20,560 bases of DNA from a virus. Where the stretch lies: the IMG/VR virus record IMGVR_UViG_3300027793_002449, positions 1 to 20,560 of that record. The stretch is one strand, 5' to 3'. Positions 13,922 to 20,560 of this stretch are shown one piece after another (position 1 is the stretch's first letter; each line of letters starts with the position of its first letter). The notes beneath the pieces were generated by a model that was given only the letters and a program-made list of their open reading frames with translations, searched no databases and was not told where the DNA came from. Position numbers and translations under genes: made by a program.

Positions 13922-16735
13922 ATGGCAATTTTTCCATTTGGATTCAACGACGAACAATATATAAACTCACAAATTACGCCATCCGACGAGGACACACAGG
14001 TCGGTTCAGGAGCCGGTACTGGTATAGGTGGAGGAACGGGAATTCGTAGACCAATTCTTGACAATGAAGATACAACTAGTACTATAACTGACAGTACAGG
14101 AACCGGAACTGGTACTGGAACTGGTACTGGAACAGAAACCGGAACTGGTACTGGAACAGGAACCGGCACTGGTACTGGAACAGGAACCGGAACCGGCACT
14201 GGTACTGGAACTGGTACTGGTACTGGAACAACCACGGTAAATAGAGGTTGTCAAGCAGATGATGAATGTCCACGGGGATTTTACTGTGATTTTACAACAA
14301 CTACCGTAATTGGTGATGATTTAACTAACCAATACGGATCATGTAAACAAACTCCGACTGAGGGTACTGGAACCGGCACTGGTACCGGAACCGGCACTGG
14401 TACCGGAACCGGCACTGGTACCGGAACCGGCACTGGCAGAACTGGTACTGGGGGAGAGGGAGAAAAAATTGCTTGTTGTGGCCCAATTACGGAATACAAA
14501 TGTGTGCGAGGGTTTGCTGGTCCAGATTGTCCTCGTGGAAGTGGTGAATGTACACCAGGTGAAGACTGCGGTGCTCCTCCCAAATGTGATACCACAGTAA
14601 AAACAACAGCTTGTTCTAAAATATTAGGTGACGAATTTAGTGGAGTTGCGGTACAAACGATATCAATTGAAGGTAGTCCCGCAGGTTGCGTTGCAGCAGC
14701 AGCAAGTGATTGGAACACTGACGATTGTCAAAAAATAGATACAAATACACCATGTAATACGGTTACCGAAACCGTGTCGTGTACAACCCTTATAAATGAT
14801 GGTAAAACGTATTCTGGAAGTGCATCTAGAATAATATTAAAAACTATAAACGGACAACCAACACCTTCCGGGTGTACTATACCTGATACTTCCAGTGACT
14901 GGGACACTTCTGGCTGTAGAGTAGTGGCAACCGAGGAATGCGAAACCACAACACAAACTATAGCTTGTACAAATATCGGAGCCAACTATGTTGCGGGAAC
15001 GGCAACTAGAACCGTACTTAGGAAAATAGATGGAAACAATACGCCTCGTGGGTGTAGTGCACCAACTGGTTTATCAAGTGACTGGGATGTTAGAAACTGT
15101 ATAATAAAAGAAGATGACCCGCCCGACAATCGTCCACGAATATGTGGCAGTACAACCAGAGTACCTCTTGAATCGTTGGCATTATACACCGAGTCAACGG
15201 ACGCTGCGGGTGAGTGCCTGGTTAGACGACAATATAGACTGTGTGGAACTTCAGAAAGTTCATTAGGCATTCCACCTGCCAACTTAGTACTTAGTAGTGA
15301 TAATCTGGGTGCCTGTTACGGACCACCTCAACCACGATATAGAATTTGTGGCTCTACAAATGAAATTGAAGGGACGCCACCAAGTTCTCTTGAAGAGGGA
15401 CAGGATCAACGGGGCGTTTGTTATAGAACACCCATAACCCATCGTATCTGCGGAAATCCAGACGCGCAGAGTGGATATGCACCAGAAGGATACAGACAAT
15501 CAACCGATCAATATGCAGGAACTTGTTATAGAGCACCTGAGTTTTGGCGACTGTGCGGAACAACGGAACGTCGAGAAGACCAAGTTCCATCTGGATATGA
15601 ACAGTTCTCAGATAATTCTGGAGCTTGTTATGGTCCATATTTTACTTATTGTAATTCTCCCGATATTAAAAATTTAGGAACAAGACCATCTGACGATAGA
15701 TATGAGTTTGATACTCAACGATTCTGCTGGAAAGAAAAGGTTATAATTCCGCCACCAGAAGAAGTATGTGAATGTCATGTTGCATCTGGATATAACGGTA
15801 CCGTAACGTATGTACCGTGTGGTGGAACGGTTCAACAATACACTACTATACAGCTTGTTGGTGTTGATGTTGGTTTTTGTGCAAGTGATAAATATGCAGT
15901 TCTTTCCAATGGTGGAACAGTAGTTAAAAACCTAAATACAAATTGTAAAAATAAGCAATCAGTTTGTATAATAACACCGCCACCGGACCCAGAATATCGT
16001 ATATGTGAAACTCGTGCAATAGTAAAGGGAACTCCGCCTGCAGACTTTGTTCAATCTACTGATAGATTTGAGGGAGTATGCTATAGACGTAACGTAATTG
16101 AAGAAAAAACATATCGTATATGTGGAGAACCTGCGTTATTAAAAGGAACACCGCCTGCAGAATTAATTGAATCACGAGATCAATATCCTGGCGTTTGTTA
16201 TAAACCACGAGAAATTCCAATAACACATCGTATTTGTGGCGATCCACAGTTACGTAGTGGTGATCCACCAGAAAATTATGTACAAGATTCTGACCAATAT
16301 GGCGTGTGTTTCAAGCCAGAACCAGAATGGCGTAGTTGTGTCGATGGTAAAGTATATAAGGGATTACCACCTGCTGAGTACAAGCAACTAGTATACCCAG
16401 GACCAGTCGGTGGAGTATGTTGGGAACCTGCAAGTATAGTCGGCTTTGAACCAAGTTTAGCAAATGCATTTAACTTTTTATACAAACGTGGTAGTGGAGA
16501 TTATCCAACTGCTGTCCGAGCAACGGCAACTAACCCATCATATGCAGCTTCATATAGGGTTACTATGAACACAAACAGTAAAATAAAACTAAATAATGGT
16601 GACGGTACTCTACAATTTTTACTACAACCGCGAAGTTCGTACGAATTTACAGTAAATGTTACTCCTGAATTATATGAACAACTTGGTGATGGATCTAGTA
16701 ATCTATCACTTGACGTTGATATAACTGAATTATAA
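13922..16735 (+). CDS. Large modular protein with Thr-Gly linkers and cysteine-rich repeats
   Basis: 937 residues. A 58-residue head is followed by a Thr-Gly linker (59-103), a small cysteine domain (about 109-145, ECPRGFYC), a second Thr-Gly linker (148-172), and a cysteine-rich stretch (about 181-221). Then come three related units of about 57 residues (222-393), each ending in SDW-x4-C, and ten units of about 33 residues with an R(I/L)CG start, a PP in the middle and G-x-C(Y/F/W) at the end (six at about 406-606, four at 692-838), split by a different cysteine-rich domain (about 607-691). The last 100 residues look like a beta sandwich without cysteines. No signal peptide is seen. The position among baseplate genes suggests a surface appendage that meets the host. 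I do not recognise the family. The paired cysteines suggest disulfides or metal sites, odd for a protein assembled in the cytoplasm. Confidence 0.85.
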   Translation: MAIFPFGFNDEQYINSQITPSDEDTQVGSGAGTGIGGGTGIRRPILDNEDTTSTITDSTGTGTGTGTGTGTETGTGTGTGTGTGTGTGTGTGTGTGTGTGTGTTTVNRGCQADDECPRGFYCDFTTTTVIGDDLTNQYGSCKQTPTEGTGTGTGTGTGTGTGTGTGTGTGTGRTGTGGEGEKIACCGPITEYKCVRGFAGPDCPRGSGECTPGEDCGAPPKCDTTVKTTACSKILGDEFSGVAVQTISIEGSPAGCVAAAASDWNTDDCQKIDTNTPCNTVTETVSCTTLINDGKTYSGSASRIILKTINGQPTPSGCTIPDTSSDWDTSGCRVVATEECETTTQTIACTNIGANYVAGTATRTVLRKIDGNNTPRGCSAPTGLSSDWDVRNCIIKEDDPPDNRPRICGSTTRVPLESLALYTESTDAAGECLVRRQYRLCGTSESSLGIPPANLVLSSDNLGACYGPPQPRYRICGSTNEIEGTPPSSLEEGQDQRGVCYRTPITHRICGNPDAQSGYAPEGYRQSTDQYAGTCYRAPEFWRLCGTTERREDQVPSGYEQFSDNSGACYGPYFTYCNSPDIKNLGTRPSDDRYEFDTQRFCWKEKVIIPPPEEVCECHVASGYNGTVTYVPCGGTVQQYTTIQLVGVDVGFCASDKYAVLSNGGTVVKNLNTNCKNKQSVCIITPPPDPEYRICETRAIVKGTPPADFVQSTDRFEGVCYRRNVIEEKTYRICGEPALLKGTPPAELIESRDQYPGVCYKPREIPITHRICGDPQLRSGDPPENYVQDSDQYGVCFKPEPEWRSCVDGKVYKGLPPAEYKQLVYPGPVGGVCWEPASIVGFEPSLANAFNFLYKRGSGDYPTAVRATATNPSYAASYRVTMNTNSKIKLNNGDGTLQFLLQPRSSYEFTVNVTPELYEQLGDGSSNLSLDVDITEL
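14096..14230 (+). repeat. Imperfect 6-bp microsatellite coding (Thr-Gly)n, first tract
   Basis: About 135 bases of ACx-GGx codon pairs (ACT/ACA/ACC with GGT/GGA/GGC) encode a Thr-Gly run interrupted once by Glu72. Third-base variation keeps the DNA from being a perfect repeat. Any change of whole six-base units would keep the reading frame, so linker length could vary between relatives. Confidence 0.95.
14363..14437 (+). repeat. 18-bp tandem repeat coding (Gly-Thr)n, second tract
   Basis: The 18-base unit GGTACCGGAACCGGCACT occurs exactly at 14381-14398, 14399-14416 and 14417-14434, preceded at 14363-14380 by a copy with one mismatch (ACT for ACC). Identity between copies, unlike the more diverged first tract, points to recent expansion. 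Confidence 0.95.
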
Positions 16736-16736
16736 C

Positions 16737-17246
16737 ATGCCAATACGAAATTATGTTACGGGTGATGTTCCCTACTTAACTTCATATGAACCGTTTACGT
16801 TACCCAATGGCATAACGCAAGTGGACTTCATAAGTCAAATGATTTCGTATAATTTACAACCGTTAAAAACTCCAACCGAAATAACATATTTTATTGGTGC
16901 AGAAAATTCTTATGTTACAACGTTAGAAATAAAAAATTTGACGGATAATGTAACATTGACTGGAACTATAACGTTTAACAAAGACGTATTTGTTATATAC
17001 GACGAATTTAATAGATATATAGACGGAATAGATAGAGTAGAGTTTTCCTTAGAACCAGAAAAAATTGAATCATTTAAGATTGAAGTTAATAAAAAAATAT
17101 TGAACAGTGTAATTTTAAATACACCACTTAATACGTTGATTAATATCACTATCAAAAATGTTACGACAAACGGATTAACGCTCAAAAAAATAAATCAATC
17201 TTCTTTGGCAGAAAGCACGTTCCCACAAAATATAACCGTAAAATAA
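16737..17246 (+). CDS. Unknown beta-rich virion protein, Ig-like
   Basis: 169 residues. After an N-terminal arm with an aromatic, Pro-rich start (YLTSYEPFTLPNGITQVDFI), the rest alternates hydrophobic and polar residues in strands (TLEIKNLTDNVTLTGTITF, VEFSLEPEKIESFKIEVN, LINITIKNVTTNGLTLKKI), which suggests a beta sandwich of Ig type. It resembles in style the C-terminal domain of the 937-residue protein just upstream, so they may share a fold. The start lies one base after that gene's stop. No family is recognised. Confidence 0.75.
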   Translation: MPIRNYVTGDVPYLTSYEPFTLPNGITQVDFISQMISYNLQPLKTPTEITYFIGAENSYVTTLEIKNLTDNVTLTGTITFNKDVFVIYDEFNRYIDGIDRVEFSLEPEKIESFKIEVNKKILNSVILNTPLNTLINITIKNVTTNGLTLKKINQSSLAESTFPQNITVK

Positions 17247-17249
17247 ACA

Positions 17250-20200
17250 ATGTCAGAAAAGATAAATTTAAAAATTACATTTCCGATAAAAGTTCAAATT
17301 GTACCGATACAAAAACCCGTAGGATTGCGTGCTCCTATTAATGTACAAATAACTCCAACACCTACAGTAGAACAAATACTGGATGTTAATTATAACTTTA
17401 CCATTAACACCGTACCAATTGAAGTTAATATATCCGAGCCATTAATAGTAACTGCATTTGATTTCTTAAACACCGCATTAAATACATACGTTGACGAAGA
17501 TCGTACTCTAAAAACACTATTAAATTACGGCGAAGATCGTCAATCTGTGGTTTTAAATTATAGATATGGTCCGTTGGATATAGCGGGACTAAGAACAATT
17601 CAGTTAAAATTACTACAACCTGTTCCCTCTGATATAGCACCTACAACGCCCGTATTTTTATCCAGAGAAGTTGCAAAGAGTACTATTGATAAAGTTAGAG
17701 TAAGATTTGCTCCTCCTATTGATACCACACCATACCTTCGTCCAAAAAATACAGCAGTAAACACTGACGTGGAATTAGGAAAAACGGTGCGAAACGTTAC
17801 ATTAAATCGTCTCGCACTAAAAACAGGATCGGTGGGATCTGACGACGTTTATAAAAACAAAACGTTTGAAGACGAAATATTTAGACAGTGGTACTCATAC
17901 GATTTTAATTCATCTGAATTAAACATAGACTTTACTAATTATAGTAATTTTATATTTTATGGATCTGCTGCAATGCGATTAGCGGCGTTCAGAGAAAAAA
18001 TAATAAAGTTAGAAAGTATAGATAAAAATAGATTACAATTTTTATCATCATCAACGTATACAAATCTTACCGCATCTGTCGGATATAATTTCGTTCAAGA
18101 AAAAACGGCAGAATACGCAAAGGAAAAAGAAAATGTAATAAGATCGTTTGATAGATACGAACAGTATTTGTATTTCACACCATCCGGTTCTAATAGTGCA
18201 TATAGTGCTTCTTTTGTATATGCGGACACGGGCACAGAGTATAATAATATTGGATACTGGCCCAAGACGGTATCAGGAAGTATACACTCAGTTTACAGTA
18301 CAGAGGCGGTAAACTGGTATTCTACACAGAGTTTAATTGCCCAAAGATTTGATGAGTTTAATGAAAACAATTTAATCAATACTATACCAACGCACATACG
18401 TGAAGATGATAGTAATTCTGCATACATTACCTTTGTGTCAATGGTCGGACACTTTTTTGATCTCATTAAACCATATATTGACCACATGTCAGATGTGTGG
18501 AGTCGTAATTTAAATCCAAACACGGAATTATCAAAAGATTTAATTAATGAAATTGTAGAATCCGTTGGATTTAAATTGCCTACGTTGTATTCTACATTTG
18601 ATCTGACAAATAATATTTTGGGAACAAATGATCAAACTCCTCGTAGAGATTTGGTGGCAGAAATTTACAAACGACTGTTACACAACTTACCATTTTTTAC
18701 CAAGGCGAAAGGAACAAAAACTGCATTACAAACATTCATAAAATCATTTGGAATAACACCACAAATTTTTGATGTTAAAGAGATAGGAGCTCCTGTAACT
18801 AGTTCATATTATGTGTTTGATGAATTTACGCAAGGATTGGATTTTGACGAAACTAAAATAGCCTACGTTATTTTACCGTTCTATCTAGGTTCTAAAACAT
18901 TACAGTTTAATTGTAGTGTTGCAAAAAGTAAACAAATGACTGTTCTAGTGGGTGATAATAAATGGGCATTAAATGTCGTTCCGCATCCATCAAATAAAAC
19001 GTTGGGACGATTTGAATTAGCATCCGGTAGTGCTCATATACCAATTTTAAGTAGTAGTTATCAAGAAATCTTCGGAGATGAATTACTTAATGTAGCAATT
19101 AAAGTAAATGCTGGATATGCAAGTTTGTATGTAACGCAAGTAGAAGGAGAAGACATACTACATACATCGGCAATGTCGGAGAACAGTGCATTTGCTTCTT
19201 TATGGAATACTACTTCTATTCTGTATTTTGGAGGAGGTACATCAATCAGCGTTGGTAATTTTGATGGTACATTAGACGAAATGCGGTTATGGAGTGACGC
19301 ATTGTCCGATGAAACTATTTTGAACACAGCGTTTGACCCAGGATCAAATGCAGGTGATACGTACGATGCTGCGTCAGATAAATTGTTGATACAACTTTCG
19401 TTTAACAAGTTAAATTCTGATCTACTTGTAGCATCTTCATCCCTTGTAAACGAAAGTCCATACAAAGATAAAACTTTAAATAACATAGATACGGTTCTCA
19501 CATATAACATATCCGAATCGGATTTTTCACGGTATAATCGTACGGTTAGACAGGAAATGATGAACGTAGGATCATCGGGTATATTGACAAGTAAAATTAA
19601 AGTAGCGCCACCACCGGTGTTTATAGACGCATCACAGGGAAACAGATTATACAGAACAAAAAGTATAGTTAAACCTGAACAGAAAAAACTACAACGTGGA
19701 CGTAATAAGATTATACTAACTGCGTCCCCAACGGAAATAGTAAATCAAAATATTATTCGTAATTTTGGATTGGAAAATATTAATGCAGTATTGGGTTCTC
19801 CAACCACGTTGTACACTACATTCGAAAAATCATTACAGACATTAAAGCAACATTATCAACAATATTATTATGTGAGTGTGGATCCAAATAAATTTATCAG
19901 AATTCTTTCCGAGTTTGGATCTATTTTGAATCAATCTATTGATTATTTTATTCCATCAAAGGCAACTATACTAAGTGGAATAACAATAGAACAAAATATT
20001 CTTGAACAAGTAAAAATTCCACCTTTGAAAAATATCAAAGTTTATGGAAAAGATACTAGACGTACATTGAACGCCGCGGCCTCTCTTACGCAAAGTAGAG
20101 CAGACTATGGCGCTACATTTAATCTATCTCAGACCGTGGAGGCGACCAATGATGCTGATGCACTGGGTAATTTAAATTCAATAAATTCAAATATTCAAGA

Positions 20201-20560
20201 TATCGGATTTATAGAAATTGGAGGTGGATACCTTAATAAATCTGGATCATTGGTGGTAGATACTTCACTAGAAGGTAAAAATGAAAGACTGTCGGGAATA
20301 TTAGACCCAAACAAACCAGTACCAGACGCACAGTATCTGCCGGCAAAGGGCGAGTTAAAAATTGTAAGTGATAATACCGGTAGTTTTGATTACTATAAAA
20401 CGGCGCTTCCAATAAGAATGGAATCCAGTGCAAGTTATCAAACTTGGGTAACCGAGCTAGTTCCTATTATAGAATCAACTGGAAGTTATTCCACTGTTAC
20501 CGCACAACTAGTTCCGAATTATGAAGTTGCCTCAAACGTGACTACGTACAATATAAAACA
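17250..20560 (+). CDS. Very large baseplate-type protein with LamG-like domain (3' end cut off)
   Basis: An open frame from ATG 17250 to the window edge, at least 1103 residues, with no stop. Residues 1 to about 120 are beta-rich; about 190-500 are mixed and helical, with IPTHIREDDSNSAYITFVSMVGHFFDLIKPYIDHMSDVW, then EIYKRLLHNLPFFTKAKGTKTALQTFIKSFGI. A concanavalin/LamG-like module covers about 515-690, ending in GNFDGTLDEMRLWSDALSDE, a motif typical of that fold. Further on comes LKQHYQQYYYVSVDPNKFIRILSEFGSILNQSIDYFIP. Position after genes 25 and 6, and size, make a gp7-type outer wedge protein the best guess; sequence similarity to T4 gp7 cannot be shown here. The ribosome site is weak. The LamG part may bind host sugars or serve only as a structural module. 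Confidence 0.85.
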   Translation, partial: MSEKINLKITFPIKVQIVPIQKPVGLRAPINVQITPTPTVEQILDVNYNFTINTVPIEVNISEPLIVTAFDFLNTALNTYVDEDRTLKTLLNYGEDRQSVVLNYRYGPLDIAGLRTIQLKLLQPVPSDIAPTTPVFLSREVAKSTIDKVRVRFAPPIDTTPYLRPKNTAVNTDVELGKTVRNVTLNRLALKTGSVGSDDVYKNKTFEDEIFRQWYSYDFNSSELNIDFTNYSNFIFYGSAAMRLAAFREKIIKLESIDKNRLQFLSSSTYTNLTASVGYNFVQEKTAEYAKEKENVIRSFDRYEQYLYFTPSGSNSAYSASFVYADTGTEYNNIGYWPKTVSGSIHSVYSTEAVNWYSTQSLIAQRFDEFNENNLINTIPTHIREDDSNSAYITFVSMVGHFFDLIKPYIDHMSDVWSRNLNPNTELSKDLINEIVESVGFKLPTLYSTFDLTNNILGTNDQTPRRDLVAEIYKRLLHNLPFFTKAKGTKTALQTFIKSFGITPQIFDVKEIGAPVTSSYYVFDEFTQGLDFDETKIAYVILPFYLGSKTLQFNCSVAKSKQMTVLVGDNKWALNVVPHPSNKTLGRFELASGSAHIPILSSSYQEIFGDELLNVAIKVNAGYASLYVTQVEGEDILHTSAMSENSAFASLWNTTSILYFGGGTSISVGNFDGTLDEMRLWSDALSDETILNTAFDPGSNAGDTYDAASDKLLIQLSFNKLNSDLLVASSSLVNESPYKDKTLNNIDTVLTYNISESDFSRYNRTVRQEMMNVGSSGILTSKIKVAPPPVFIDASQGNRLYRTKSIVKPEQKKLQRGRNKIILTASPTEIVNQNIIRNFGLENINAVLGSPTTLYTTFEKSLQTLKQHYQQYYYVSVDPNKFIRILSEFGSILNQSIDYFIPSKATILSGITIEQNILEQVKIPPLKNIKVYGKDTRRTLNAAASLTQSRADYGATFNLSQTVEATNDADALGNLNSINSNIQDIGFIEIGGGYLNKSGSLVVDTSLEGKNERLSGILDPNKPVPDAQYLPAKGELKIVSDNTGSFDYYKTALPIRMESSASYQTWVTELVPIIESTGSYSTVTAQLVPNYEVASNVTTYNIK

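Noticed and set aside
13897-14235. Antisense ORF encoding a Val-Pro repeat protein; similarly 14281-14718 and other minus-strand frames here
   Set aside because: These are mirror readings of the Thr-Gly codon repeats, which lack stops in every frame because of their composition. The + frame continues into cysteine-rich domains with repeat conservation.
14096-14437. Possible CRISPR-like or non-coding repeat array
   Set aside because: The units are 6 or 18 bases without spacers, and the tracts are in frame within a long ORF.

Overview
The window reads as part of the genome of a tailed bacteriophage of the T4 superfamily (contractile-tail myovirus). The clearest markers are a gp25-type baseplate wedge protein, a gp6-type wedge protein, a gp5-type hub protein and a gp55-type late-transcription sigma factor. 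Every supported gene lies on the + strand with gaps of a few bases or short overlaps, and the DNA is AT-rich. The host cannot be read from the sequence. A phage Hsp20 gene is common in marine T4-like phages (cyanophages and relatives), so an aquatic origin is plausible but not proven.

Region 1 (1-5100) holds accessory and metabolic genes. In order these are the tail end of an HD-hydrolase-like gene, a small heat-shock protein, a very short cysteine-rich ORF followed by two strong hairpins, a membrane/coiled-coil protein, a UV-damage endonuclease (UvdE), a family 2 glycosyltransferase, a CBS-less IMP dehydrogenase/GMP reductase family enzyme with GuaC-like features, and a membrane-anchored lysozyme-fold protein. 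Region 2 (5108-6128) has a small membrane protein overlapping the late sigma factor.

Region 3 (6168-20560) is one long virion-assembly block, probably the baseplate and its appendages: an unknown small protein, the gp5-like hub/spike without a lysozyme domain, two unknown proteins, gp25, gp6, a DNRLRE-like protein, two unknown proteins, a 937-residue protein with Thr-Gly linkers and cysteine-rich repeats, a small beta-rich protein, and a very large LamG-containing protein that runs off the right edge. The late sigma factor directly upstream fits expression of this block late in infection.

The most unusual items are the 937-residue modular protein, the cysteine-rich micropeptide with its hairpins, and the uvdE/glycosyltransferase/guaC-like trio. 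No tRNA, CRISPR array, insertion sequence or attachment site was recognised. No stretch longer than 300 bases lacks a gene.
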